Of a stretch of 64,000 nt of DNA, positions 33,251-44,554 are shown one piece after another (the first letter of the stretch is position 1; each line of letters opens with the position of its first letter). The notes beneath the pieces were generated by a model. That model saw nothing but the letters and a program-made list of their open reading frames with translations. It was not told where the DNA came from and ran no database searches. The stretch lies in assembly GCA_033557465.1 (NCBI GenBank), contig CM066047.1, positions 3,100,001 through 3,164,000 on the forward strand. The letters run 5' to 3'. Origin of the DNA: Ichthyophis bannanicus. Taxonomy: Eukaryota; Chordata; Amphibia; Gymnophiona; Ichthyophiidae. A program made the position numbers and the translations under genes.

Positions 33251-34865
33251 CATAAGAACATAGGATATACCATACTGAGTCAGACCAAGATCCATCAAGC
33301 CCAGCATCCAGTTTCCAACAATGGCCAATCTAGGTCACAAGTACCCAGTTTCCACCAAGGACACAGGTTCCACAATGCTTGTATTGTGTCAAGCAGTGGA
33401 TTTCGTGGATTCCCCAGATCCCTTTTAATAATGGTTTATGGACCATTCCTCCAGGAACTTGTCCAAACCTTTATTAAACACAGTTACATTTTTTTCTTAA
33501 GTTCTCATGCAAATATGTAGTTGGCCATCTAGGGAGGAGTTATGGCTTTATGGAACCTGATCAATTGGTTTATGTTAAGGCTCATGAGTCTCAACCTGTG
33601 GTGACAAGTTAGTAATTATAGGGTTCTGTATATATGTTTCTCATTTCACTGGAGTATTGTTTTTCTTTGACTTTAATTTTGATGTTATATGTATTTTCTA
33701 CTCTCCCATAATGTGGACTTGTATGTAGTTATGTGGTAATAGGATGGCCGTATGTGGTTGGCTGTCTTATTGTTTTATAACGTTTTGTTTTGTATTCTTC
33801 ATATTGCTTGATCGTTGGTATGTACAATTAAAAAAGTTTTAATTTTAAAAAACCAGTTACATTAACAGCTTTTACTACATCCTCTAGTAATGAATTCCAG
33901 AGTTTGATTACACATTGAGAGAAAAATATGTTCTCTTATTAGTCTTAAATAGGTTACCCTGTGGCTTCATTGCATGTCCCCTAGTCTTTCTATATTTTGA
34001 TGACATAAACAATTGATCTACTTTTTCCCGTTCCACTTCATTCATTAATTTATAGACTTCAATCATATCTCCCCTCAGCCGTCTCTTTTCCAGGTTGAAA
34101 AGCCATAATCGTTTTAGCCTTTCCTCATAAGGGTATCCTTCCATTCCCTTTACCATTTTAGTGGCTCTTGTTCTGTACCTTTTCTAATAACGCTATATCC
34201 TTTTTAAGATACGGTGACCAGAATTGCACACAATATTAAAGGTGCGGTCACACCATGGAACAATACAAAGGCATTATAATATCCTTTGTTTTATTCTCCA
34301 TTCCTTTCCTTATGATTCCTAGCATTCTTTTTGCTTTCTTGGCTGCTGCTGCATACTGGGTGAAGGGTTTCAACATGTTAGCCATGATGACGCCTAAATC
34401 TTTTTTCTGGGTGGTGGTTCCTAATGTGGAACCTTGCATCGTGTAGCCATAGTTTGGGTTGTTCTTTCCTAGATGCATACTTTGCACTTGTCCACATTAA
34501 ATTTCATCTGCCATTTGAATGTCCAGTCTTCCAATTTATTAAGGTCCTCTTGCAATTTTTCACAATCCTTATGGGTTGTAATAACTTTGAATAATTTTGC
34601 GTCATCTGCAAATTTGACTCCTCACTTGTTCCCAATTCCAGGTCATTTACGAATGTTAAAAAGCAGCAGACTAAGCACAGATCCCTGGGATGCTCCACTA
34701 TTCAGCTTTCTCCATTGGGAAAATTGACCATTTAGACCAGGGGTCTCAAACTCCAGTCCTGGAGGGCCGCAAACCAGTCAGGTTTTCAGGGTATCCCTAA
34801 TGAATATGCATGAGATATATTTGCATACAATGGGAGCAGTGTATGCAAATTTATCTCATGCATAT

Positions 34866-35777
34866 TGTGATAAGGAAGCTTATCATAGCTCAGGAAGGAG
34901 CTATAGTAAAGGTGAAGTGACTCTGAACAAGCAACCTGTCAGTTCTGGTAGAAATAAGAAAACAGAATTTTTCCATAAAAGACTACCAGTCCCAGAATGC
35001 ACCAGGTTTCCAACAGCCATTAGAGGAGCTGAAGTGGGGAAACGTGTGTTCAATCAGGAGGGCTATGAGGTAATCCCCAAGCACTCATCTCAAAGGGCAG
35101 GGCCTGATTCAGCACAGCTGCGCTGTGCTAGGGTGGAGCACTCATTTAAGCAGAATAAAGGTAGAGTTTATTCTACAGAGAATCAGCTTGATCATCTTCA
35201 TCATCTGGAGGATCATCAGAAGCAGAAGCCAGAGCGGACGGACAGAGAGAGCAAGACACACTTTGGAAGAAAGAAGAGAAAAGCATTTGGGAGGTCTAAA
35301 GGAGTCCATAGCAGTACGTATACTGGGAGGCATTCCAGAGGCAAGCATACACCATTGGATTGGGGAAAGCCAAAGGAGTGGTGCTGCAGAGCCAGGAATC
35401 TCCAGACAGTACCTGTGAGGGAGACGGCTGCACTTGGAAAGGACCCTAAGACCCGTGCCAGAAGGTATGTGAAGAGAGACCCAGTGTCCAGGGATCTGGA
35501 TTGGAAGGCTGGACATAAAATCTGGACTACATACTGGCCAGGCTATTTAGAGAGGAACTCTAACAGCAATGGAAGCTCAGGTATGAACACTGATCTATGC
35601 CCTAGCTATACCCTTGAAAGACAGCAGGGAAACAAGTATTCTCCTGAGAGTGCTCCATTGAGAAATTCCTCTGTGCCAATCCATGATATTGAACCCATGA
35701 TTGTTGAAGAAGGGGGAGAGGTTGTAGATGAAGGTTGTGTATACATGGATTGCTCTCTGTCTAAACTCCTGTGGTAA
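34866..35777 (+). CDS. LTR-encoded ORF, A2 (unknown protein)
   Basis: 303 codons open from the LTR edge (CDKEAYHSSGRSYSKGEV...) to 35775-35777; the codons upstream come from the MITE and are fortuitous. Aligned with A1 it has a 27-bp in-frame deletion near 35180 and a one-codon difference near the acidic tail, yet no frameshift or stop. Shared blocks include YVKRDPVSRDLDWKAGHK and the C-terminal CVYMDCSLSKLLW. Basic N-terminal two thirds, acidic end. Function unknown; position in U3 suggests expression from a 3' LTR or spliced message in the parental element. Confidence 0.6.
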   Translation, partial: CDKEAYHSSGRSYSKGEVTLNKQPVSSGRNKKTEFFHKRLPVPECTRFPTAIRGAEVGKRVFNQEGYEVIPKHSSQRAGPDSAQLRCARVEHSFKQNKGRVYSTENQLDHLHHLEDHQKQKPERTDRESKTHFGRKKRKAFGRSKGVHSSTYTGRHSRGKHTPLDWGKPKEWCCRARNLQTVPVRETAALGKDPKTRARRYVKRDPVSRDLDWKAGHKIWTTYWPGYLERNSNSNGSSGMNTDLCPSYTLERQQGNKYSPESAPLRNSSVPIHDIEPMIVEEGGEVVDEGCVYMDCSLSKLLW

Positions 35778-36398
35778 ATTGCTGTTACAAAAGTACAACC
35801 ATCACAAAGAAATACAAACTTGTTCTTTAATCTACTCAGAAAAGCTCCTGAGTAGGATTTGAGCCATGCAGTAGAAAGTAAGCCAGCTAAGGGGTTTCAG
35901 CTGGGTAACTGCTAGCAATTGAGCCTTACCTAATTGGCTGTGAGCTCTGAGGGAACACTTCTGAGTCTGTGTGTGAAGATATAAGAAGTTAACCTGAAAA
36001 GAACAGTTTTTCCCTACATTATGGGTTTTGTTTGTTGATTGAAGCACTGCTAAGAAAATATTAGCTAGAGTCTACAGAAAAGACCAGTTTGTTACCAACC
36101 AGGTCTTTATTCTTTGATTTGATTGCCTGACAAGTTCAACTGTTTTCCTGATTTTGTTTTTCTAAGTATAACACTGAAAGCAAGTATCCTGTTTTATGCG
36201 CTACCAAGTATATCTGTGTTGGGAGAAATAACCCCATAAATAAATATCTTATTGGCTTTACACTCAAGCACAACTAATTTATTGTGAACGGATGAGTCTG
36301 GTATGAATGGACTACATTTCCCACAATCCCTTGCAAGTCATATGAATATTTGCCTTTGCCAAGACTGTGGACATTCTCACCCAGCGCTCCCGTTGACA
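34866..36398 (+). mobile_element. Solo LTR A2 with internal ORF
   Basis: 1533 bp, TGTGATAAGG...GTTGACA, exact 4-bp target duplication atat (34862-34865; 36399-36402) in the middle of the MITE palindrome. AATAAA at 36239-36244. Closely similar to A1 throughout, including a region of about 600 bp after the ORF. Confidence 0.92.
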
Positions 36399-37490
36399 AT
36401 ATTCATTAGGGGATGCCCTGAAAACCTGACTGGTTTGCAGCCCTCCAGGACTGGAGTTTGAGACCCCTGATTTAGACCTACCCTTTGCTTTCTATCTTTT
36501 AAACAATTCCTGATCCACAATAGTACACTGACTCCTATCCCATGACTTTTTAATTTCACCAATAGTCTCTCATGATGGACCTTGTCAAAGGTTTTCTGGA
36601 AATCTACGTACACTATATCAATTGACTTATCTTTATCTACCTGTTTATTCACACCTTCAAAAAAACATAACAGATTACTAAGACAAGACCTTCTTTGGCT
36701 AAAACCATGTTGGCTGTCTCCGATTAAGCCATAACTATCTACATGTTCAGTAATTTTGTTCTTTGTAATGGTTTCTACCATTGTTCCCGTTACTGACGTC
36801 AGGCTCACCGGTCTGTAGTTTCCCGGATCACCCCTGGAACCCTTTTTAAAAATTGGCGGTACATTGGCCATCCTTTAATCTTCAGTATTACAGATGATTT
36901 TAATGCTAGTTCACAGATTATTAGTAGTAGGTCTGCAATCTCATATTTCAGTTCTTTCAACACTCTTGGATGTATACCATCTGGTCCAAGTGATTTGCTA
37001 CTCTTTAGTTTATCAAATAGTTGTAATGCATCTTCCTGGTATATCAATATTTCTTTCAATTCTTCTGCAGCATTACCTTTAAATACTATTTCAGTCAAAG
37101 GTAACATCCCTACATCTTCCTCAGTAAAGACCAAAGCAAAGAATTCATTCAGTCTCTCCTCTATGGCTTTATCCCCTCTTAGTGCCCCTTTTACCCCTCT
37201 ATCATTTAATGGTCCTACTGACTCTCTCACAGGTTTTTTTTTGCTATGAATGTACTTTTAAAAGTCTTTATTACACATTTTTGCTTCCATAGCGAGCTGC
37301 TTCTCAAATTCTCTCTTTGCCTGCCTTATCAATGACTTACATTAACTTGCCAGTGCTTATGTTTTTTCCAGTTTTCATCATTTGGCTCCTTTTTCCATTT
37401 CATGAAAGATGCTTTTTTGGCTACAATAGCCTCTCTGACTTCATGCTGGCAGTGTTTTGGACTTCCTTCCACTTTTCTTAAAGCTGGTCT

Positions 37491-37915
37491 GCGCTTCCTT
37501 TTATGGCAGCCTGCACACTATTGCCGGGCGCACATTAAGACGGTTTAGTAAACATTCCCATAAGTCTGCGATTTGCTTAGTGGAGGGGGTGGTGAAGGTT
37601 GTCAGCGTCACTATGCATGCTGGTCCCTTGGTGCTGGTAAGATTGGTCTTGCTGGTTTGGTGTAATTTTGATTGAAGGAAGTCTGCATAGTCTTGGGCGA
37701 GAATCTCTGTTGTTTGCTCCGGTCCTGGTTCCTTCATTAGGTTTTTGATGAGGGTAAAGAGGTCGTGTGGTTTATTTAGCGATCACATTAGCGTGTTAGT
37801 GTGAGCTTGTCTCATTTTCTCGGATATCGCGGATTGGTGGGTTGCGAGTTGTAGGTTGTAAGCTTCCAGATCTTCGGTTGAGCGTGAGCGCCTCCATCGC
37901 CTTTCGAGTTTCCTA
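37491..37915 (-). mobile_element. L2 copy Y/Z, linker piece
   Basis: The minus strand reads MKEPGPEQTTEILAQDYADF and SKLHQTSKTN, the endonuclease-RT linker of L2. Truncated at the low-coordinate side where the CR1-A 5' end lies. Confidence 0.75.
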
Positions 37916-37919
37916 AGTT

Positions 37920-39107
37920 TGTGACGCAGCGCCAGGCGTGGAGGCCATGGAGACCGATACTGACCCCCTGGTAGAGTCCAGTATTGCAGGGAAAAGAAGA
38001 AATTCCCACTCTCAGCATAGCCTTCAGGCAGCCAATCAGCTCACCTCAGAGGAGGAGAGAAGCGGAGCTATGGATTGGGCACGCCCTAGGAGGAGGCGGG
38101 CATCCCAGAGTAAGGGATCCTTCTTAAACAGAGAGAGGGAACACTCAAGAGAGAGGAGCAGAAGGACTAGAACGAATGGAGGAACAGGACCAAGCCAGAG
38201 GCTGTCACGAAGGAATGAAGGAGTAAGCACTGCTAGTGGATTGAGGAGAGAGTTTGCTTTAAATCCACAGGAGAGAAAGCAAGAGGTATTGGGAAGGCAG
38301 GAAGTTCCACAGACTGCAGAACCCTTTGACCTGGCTACAGAAGCTGTGCCCAGCTGCAACAGAAGGGAAGCTAATCCAACACGAGGAGAAAAGCACACGT
38401 TGTTGAAAAGCAGTTTTTATCCCTGGAGAGAAAAGCATGCTGGCAAGACAGTTCCTGAGCAGTCTCATTTGAAGGTACCTGCTATTTTTAATCCTTCTGA
38501 TAAGTGTTATATGCCAGGAAGAGAGACTCCTGTTTATAGTGGAGAGGATAGTTTCAGGGGATATAAAGGAAGTTTGTTTTACCCTGGAAACTCTCCATGC
38601 AAGCCAAGTTTTACTCAGCCAGTAATACCTGTTCTTAACAAACAAGCTGAGGAAAGAAATACAGCCCAGCTGTTTACAAAGAGACCAGGTTATCCTGATG
38701 TAGAAAGTCTTACTTTTGAAGCCTTCCTTAGAAATAGAGCTGCTGCAAACGAACGTGAGATTCCACTATTCATTAACAGAGAGAAGTGGGGGAAGGGAAT
38801 CTCTATCTCGGGCATAGACTGTCTGAATAAGGAAAGCAGTGTTTGCTCACCAGATGCAGATAATCAGCTGTTTAAACAAGGAGAAGCTTTACCGTTGAGT
38901 CCTGCTAGGAAACAAGCAGAACAACTCTTAAGTGACCTTAGACAACTCTTGAATGAAAGAGTCATTTCACAACAAGCTATTCTTCAAGCAGTGAATAATC
39001 CTGAAGGCAAGAGTATTCCCCAACCCCAAGTTCCCTTGATTGACATCAATCAACCGATGGATTGCTCTGTAGGATTAATAGAGAGAACCGACGAGACAAA
39101 AGCTTGA
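37920..39107 (+). CDS. LTR-encoded ORF, LTR 3
   Basis: 395 codons open from the first LTR base, with a plausible ATG at 37947 (METDTDPLVESS). Blocks: AMDWARPRRRRAS (basic), a long R/E/Q-rich region, INREKWGKGISI, then a predicted amphipathic helix KQAEQLLSDLRQLLNERV, and QPMDCSVGL near the C-terminus. KWGKG, the helix and MDCS are shared in order with the LTR 1 ORF. Longest of the five frames. No enzyme, zinc-binding or membrane signature noticed; unknown function. Confidence 0.6.
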   Translation, partial: CDAAPGVEAMETDTDPLVESSIAGKRRNSHSQHSLQAANQLTSEEERSGAMDWARPRRRRASQSKGSFLNREREHSRERSRRTRTNGGTGPSQRLSRRNEGVSTASGLRREFALNPQERKQEVLGRQEVPQTAEPFDLATEAVPSCNRREANPTRGEKHTLLKSSFYPWREKHAGKTVPEQSHLKVPAIFNPSDKCYMPGRETPVYSGEDSFRGYKGSLFYPGNSPCKPSFTQPVIPVLNKQAEERNTAQLFTKRPGYPDVESLTFEAFLRNRAAANEREIPLFINREKWGKGISISGIDCLNKESSVCSPDADNQLFKQGEALPLSPARKQAEQLLSDLRQLLNERVISQQAILQAVNNPEGKSIPQPQVPLIDINQPMDCSVGLIERTDETKA

Positions 39108-39547
39108 ATGATTATACCTGACTTTTATTCTGGTTATGCTAATCCAGAATTGCTAAAAAGGTACCTGACAAGAAGTATTGTTTAGTGCAATTGAAAGGAA
39201 AGCATATCCTAACATTGAATGTATGCTGGACTGTGATATAATTGCTAAAGAGAGCAAATACACTTCTTACCTGAGCACCTGTATATATTGCATGGAGAAA
39301 ACACATGAAGCAATGTGTTTTTCCATATGAGAAGTTTTGTTGAAGCACAATACTGTAAGCCTCTGTTTGCATGATTCCTGATTTACTGATCTTTTCTGTT
39401 CCTGTCTCTCTCTCACGGAGCGGGGAAATAAAAATCCTTGAAGACAAATAAATTTTCTTGTCACCGCATATTCATTTGGCCCCCACAACTACACAAGGCC
39501 TATCCCTCCTTAGCTCACAAGGTTGGGGAGTGGGTGAAGGTTTGACA
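37920..39547 (+). mobile_element. Solo LTR 3 with internal ORF
   Basis: 1628 bp, TGTGACGCAGCG...TTTGACA, exact 4-bp target duplication agtt (37916-37919; 39548-39551) within L2 Y/Z. AATAAA at 39427-39432 and 39447-39452; a tatatat run near 39291 could be a TATA box. Confidence 0.9.
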
Positions 39548-39551
39548 AGTT

Positions 39552-39718
39552 TGAGAAGCGAGGTCCGCAGGTCGTTGGAGAACCAGGATGCCGTGGGTCT
39601 TTTCCTTGGGTTTTTGTTGTGTACTGTACGTTGTACGATAGTACTGAGACTGTCGTTCCAGTTGGAGACCAGTCTGTCGGGGTCAGTTGTTGTCAAGCCT
39701 AGTAGGGGTTGTGTGTGG
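39552..39718 (-). mobile_element. L2 copy Y/Z, piece after endonuclease
   Basis: The minus strand reads TTTDPDRLVSNWNDSLSTIV and ASWFSNDLRTSLLKL, typical of L2 after the endonuclease. It joins 48126 on one side (interrupted by copy X, duplication gtgtgg) and 37915 on the other (interrupted by LTR 3). Confidence 0.85.
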
Positions 39719-41212
39719 TTTATTTATTTATTTATTTAGAATACATTTGTATACCGCTACTTCCAGCGATCAGCAGCGGTTTGATTACAGCTTGGAAATT
39801 GCCAAATCAAGACAGAAATTTCAGAGTATCAACACATTGATTTGAAAGGAGAGCACGGCACACAGTAATATGGTCATAGGAGAGGAGTAAGGAATTTACA
39901 TATGTACATTTTACATAACAGAATTCATGTTGCAAATTGTGACATCTTGTAATCCCCTGGGATTTACATCAAATTGTAATAACTCTGGAATAGATGTGTC
40001 TAGTTTTTTCCTGAACGCAATAAGGTCTTTGGTCGCTCTTAGCTCAGGCGGTAGTTGGTTCCAGAGGGTCGGGGCAGAATAAGAGTATGCTCGGCGGCTA
40101 GTACTTGATTTGACAGATCTGATATCGGGCGGAACATGTAGGGTGTCTGAGTTGATGGTTCTTCTGTCTCTGTTGGGTGGTTGCGAGCTGATAAGGGTGG
40201 AGAGAAAGGATGGAGCTGTGTTACGTATGAGTTTGTGAGTGGTTATCAATGTTTTATATTGTATCCGGGCAGTAATGGGGAGCCAATGCAGCTCGATCAA
40301 TACAGGCGTGATGTGTTCAGCGATGCTTTTTCGCATGATGTTCCTCGCCGCCACATTCTGGGCCATTTGCAGGATGTTTAGCGTTTTCTTTGGGAGACCC
40401 TGCAAGATGGCGTTGCAGTAGTCTAAGTGTGGTATAATGAGTGCTTGCGCAACAGTCCTAAAATCGTGAGGTTCGAGGATGTTCCGTAGAGGTTGTAGGA
40501 CTCTAAGTTTGTGGAAGATGGCCTTGTTGGTTTTGCATAGGAGCTTTTCCATCTTTAGGTTGTTGTCAAATGTGACTCCCAGGTATTTTATCTCATTCTT
40601 TGTGTGGTACGTATTGTTACAGAGTGTAATTGTCGCGGGAGGTTCAAAGTTTGGTTTACTGGAGATAAACATCACCTCAGTTTTTTTATGGTTGATCGTC
40701 ATGCTGTTTTGCTTCAACCATTGCAACATCTCATTCAGGCATGTTTCGAGTATCGTATAGTTAGGGTCGACGGTATCCAGTTGCGTGTATAGCATAATAT
40801 CATCTGCATAGATGTGGTATTTGACATTATGCTGTTGGAAAATATCACAGAGGGGCTGCATATAAATGTTGAAAAGTAGCGCCGAGAGAGCCGAGCCCTG
40901 AGGTATTCCTTGTGTTTGAGGGAATGCTTCTGCCTTTTCGCCATTGAATTGAACCTGTGGCATTCTGCTTGATATGTAGGAGGACAACCATTTTAGGGGG
41001 GTTCCTGATATCCCTATCGATTCAAGCTTGTTTATGAGGATTCCATGATGGACTGTATCGAAGGCGGCAGAGATGTCAATGAAGATGAGTACAAACATTT
41101 TCTTCTTATCTTCAAGGCCTTTGAGGAGGTTGTTAAGCAGTGCTATTAGCAGCGTTTCGACCCCGTGATGTTGTCTGAAACCGTATTGTTGTCTATCCAG
41201 GATTTCATGGTC

Positions 41213-44200
41213 ATAAGAACATAAGATATGCCATACTGGGTCAGACCAAGGTCCATCAAGCCCAGTATTCTGTTTCCAACAGTGGCCAATCTAGGTCATA
41301 CGTACCTAGCAGTTTCCCCAAGGGACACAGGTTCCACAATGCTTGTATTGGTTCAAGCATTGATATCCTGGGTCCCTTCTTAATAATGGCTTATGGACCT
41401 TTCCTCCAGGAACTTGTCCAAACCTTTTTTAAACCCAGCTACACTAACAGCCTTTACTACATCCTCCGGTAACAAATTCCAGAGTTTGATTACACGTTGA
41501 GTGAAAAAATATTTTCTTTTATTAGTCTTAAATAGTTTACCCTGTAGCTTAATTGCATTTCCCCTAGTCTTTCTATAATCTGATAAGGTAAACAATCGAT
41601 CTACGTTTACCCGTTCCACTCCGCTCATTAATTTATAGACTTCTATCATATCTCCCCTCAGCCGTCTCTTTTCCAGGTTAAAGAGCCCTAACCTTTTTAG
41701 ACTTTCTTCATAGGAGTATCCTTCCATCCCCTTTACCATTTTGGTGGCTCTTCTCTGAACCTTTTCTAATAACTCTATATCCTTTTTAAGATACGGCGAC
41801 CAGAATTGCACATAATATTCAAGGTGCGGTCTCACCATGGAATGATATAGAGGCATTATAATATCCTTTGTTTTATTTTCCATTCCTTTCCTTATCATAC
41901 CTAGCATTCTATTTGCTCTCCTGGCCGCCGCTGCACACTGGGCCGAGGGTTTTAACATGGTATCCACAATGATGCCTAAATCTTTTTCCTGGGTGGTGGT
42001 TCCTAATGTGGAACCTTGCATCGTGTAACCATAGTTTGGGTTGTTCTTCCCTAGGTGCATAACCTTGCACTTGTCCACATTAAATTTCATCTGCCATTTT
42101 GATGCCCATTCTTCCAATTTATCAAGATCCTCTTGCAATTTTCCACAATCCTCTTGGGTTTTAACAACTTTAAATAGTTTTGTGTCATCTGCAAATTTGA
42201 TAACCTCACTCGTTATTCCACTTTCCAGGTCATTTATGAATATGTCAAAAAGCAGCACAGATCCCTGGGGTACACCACTATTCACCTTTCTCCATTGGGA
42301 AAATTGGCCATTTAGCCCTACCCTCTGCTTTCTATCTTTTAACCAGTTCCTGATCCACAATAGTACACTGCCTCCTATCCCATGACTCTTTAGTTTTGCC
42401 AAAAGTCTCTCATGAGGGACCTTGTCAAAGGCTTTCTGAAAGTCCAGATACACAATATCAACCGACTCACCTTTGTCTACCTGTTTATGCACACCTTCAA
42501 AAAAACATATCAGATTAGTAAGACAAGATCTTCCTTGTCTAAAGCCATGTTGGCTGTCTCTCATTAGTTCATGACTATCTACATGCTGAGTAATTTTATT
42601 CTTTATGATGGTTTCTATCATTTTTCCCGGTATTGACGTCAGGCTCACCGGTCTGTAGTTTTCCCGGATCACCCCTGGAACCCTTTTTAAAAATTGGTGT
42701 TACATTGGCGATCCTCCAATCTTCAGGTATTAGAGATGATTTTAATGATAGTTCACAGATTACTAATAGCAGGTCTGCAATCTCATATTTCAGTTCTTTC
42801 AACACCCTTGGATGTATACCATCCGGCCCAGGTGATTTGCTGCTCTTCAGCTTATCTAATAGTTGTAATACATCTTTTCGATGTATCGATATTTCCTTCA
42901 ATTCTTCTGCACCTTTAAATACCACTTCAGTCATGGGTAACATCCCTACATCTTCCTCAGTAAAGACTGAAGCAAAGAATTCATTCAGTCTCTCCGCTAT
43001 CACCTTGTCGCCTCTTAGTGCTCCTTTAACCCCTTTATCATCTAATGGACCAACTGACTCTCTCACAGGTTTTTTGCTACGAATGTACTTGAAAAGGTCT
43101 TTACTTCGCGTTTTTGCTTCTGCAGCAAGCTTCTTCTCAAATTCTCCCTTTGCCTGCCTTATCAATGCCTTGCATTTGACTTGCCAGTGCTTGTGCTGTT
43201 TCCAGGTTTCGTCGTTTGGCTCTTTTTTCCATTTCCTGAAAGATGCTTTTTTGGCAACAACAGCCTCTCTGACCTCAACTTTAAACCATGCTGGCAGTTT
43301 TTTGGACTTCTTTCCACTTTTCTTAAAGCGTGGAATACAGCTGGTCTGGGCTTCCAAGATAGTATTTTTCAACAACAGCCAAGCCTGATGTACGTCTTTA
43401 ACCTTTGCAACTGCTCCTTTTAGTTTTTTCTTGACTGTTTTCCTCATTTTATCATAGTCTCCCCTTTCGAAAGTTAAAAGGTAGTACTGTGGATTTCCTT
43501 ACTATCCCTCCTCCACTAATTAAATCAAAGGGGATCATGCTATGATCACTATTGCCAAGTGGCCCCAACAACCTTATCTCTTGCACTAGATCTGGTGTTC
43601 CACTAAGGATTAGGTCTAATATGGCTTCCCCTCTTGTCGGTTCATGAACCAGCTGCTCCAAGAAGCAGTCATTTATTTCATCTAGGAACTTTATCTCCCT
43701 AGCATGTCCTGACGTGACACTGACCCAGTCGATACCGGGGTAGTTGAAATCACCCATTATTATTACTGTGCTGTAACGTTTGTTAGCTTCCTTGATTTCT
43801 TTGAGCATTTCATCATCCATTTGGTCATTCTGGCCAGGCGCTCGATAGTACACCCCCACTGCCATTGCCTTCCCCCTTTTACATGGAATTTCAATCCATA
43901 TAGATTCTACAGCAGATTTTGTTTCCTGCAAAACTTTAATCCTTGCTGACTCAATGCCCTCTCTAACATAGAGAGCAACCCCTCCACCAATTTGATCAGC
44001 TCTATCATTACGATATAGTTTGTACCCAGGTATCACAGTGTCCCACTGGTTGTCGTCCTTCCACCATGTCTCTGATATTCCAATCATATCTAACCTTTCA
44101 TTTGGTGCTATATATTCTAACTCTCCCATCTTATTTTTTAGACTTCTAGCATTTGCATACAAGCATTTTAGAGAATGTATTTTATCCATATTAATTTGTC

Positions 44201-44400
44201 TGTTAGACATGAGTAATTTGGGATCTTTAAGCTCTGTCTGCTCCATACTTAGGGCATTTGGGCTACTTTACTCTTTTGTGGAACCTCTCTGCTTTTGGTA
44301 GTATCCTTCAAAGATACATTCTTCCGAACCATCTGCTCTTGGGTGACTGTCGGCTTTCCCCTAATATCTAGTTTAAAAGCTGTTCTATCTCCTTTTTAAG
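41213..44400 (-). mobile_element. CR1-A LINE, nearly complete ORF2
   Basis: ORF2 in three adjacent frames: endonuclease 43452-44246 (CLYANARSLKNKMGELEYI, IGISETWWKDDNQWDT, MGDFNYPGIDW, NSDHSMI), linker 42596-43447 (LPAWFKVEVREAVVAKK) and RT 41380-42672 ([44 protein letters not shown]). Breaks are one-base frameshifts near 43450 and 42660, plus a short deletion after [11 protein letters not shown]1 is absent. 3' UTR ends at 41213. Appears recent and close in sequence to the copy at 54389-58434. Confidence 0.92.
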
Positions 44401-44554
44401 ATGATCTTGTAGTTGCATAAGGACTGCCTTTTCAATGATCTTAGCTAGGAGAGAGATGCTGGAGATGGGGCGGTAGGATGATCTTGTAGTTGCATAAGGA
44501 CTGCCTTTTCAATGATCTTAGCTAGGAGAGAGATGCTGGAGATGGGGCGGTAGG
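44401..44554. repeat. 77-bp perfect tandem duplication
   Basis: 44401-44477 and 44478-44554 are identical and cover the L2 block encoding SSISLLAKIIEKAV. The duplication abuts the CR1 5' end. 77 is not a multiple of three, so it shifts the L2 frame. Confidence 0.95.

Larger units (their letters stand above)
34738..36469. mobile_element. hAT-type MITE, split by LTR A2
   Basis: TIRs caggggtctcaaactcc / ggagtttgagacccctg, 8-bp target duplication atttagac (34730-34737; 36470-36477). Interior includes aatatgcatgagat and its inverse atctcatgcatat. Without the LTR it is about 195 bp. Confidence 0.92.
33251..37490 (-). mobile_element. CR1-A LINE, split by MITE and LTR
   Basis: 3' end at 33251 (acataagaacatagg). 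Minus-strand pieces: C-terminus and thumb (33908-34500), RT palm (36480-36870; QHGFSQRRSCLSNLLCFFEG, DIVYVDFQKTFDKVHHE) and the linker upstream (36805-37490; RESVGPLNDRGVKGALRGDK). Interrupted at 34738-36469. Old, frameshifted, 5'-truncated at about 37490. Confidence 0.88.
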
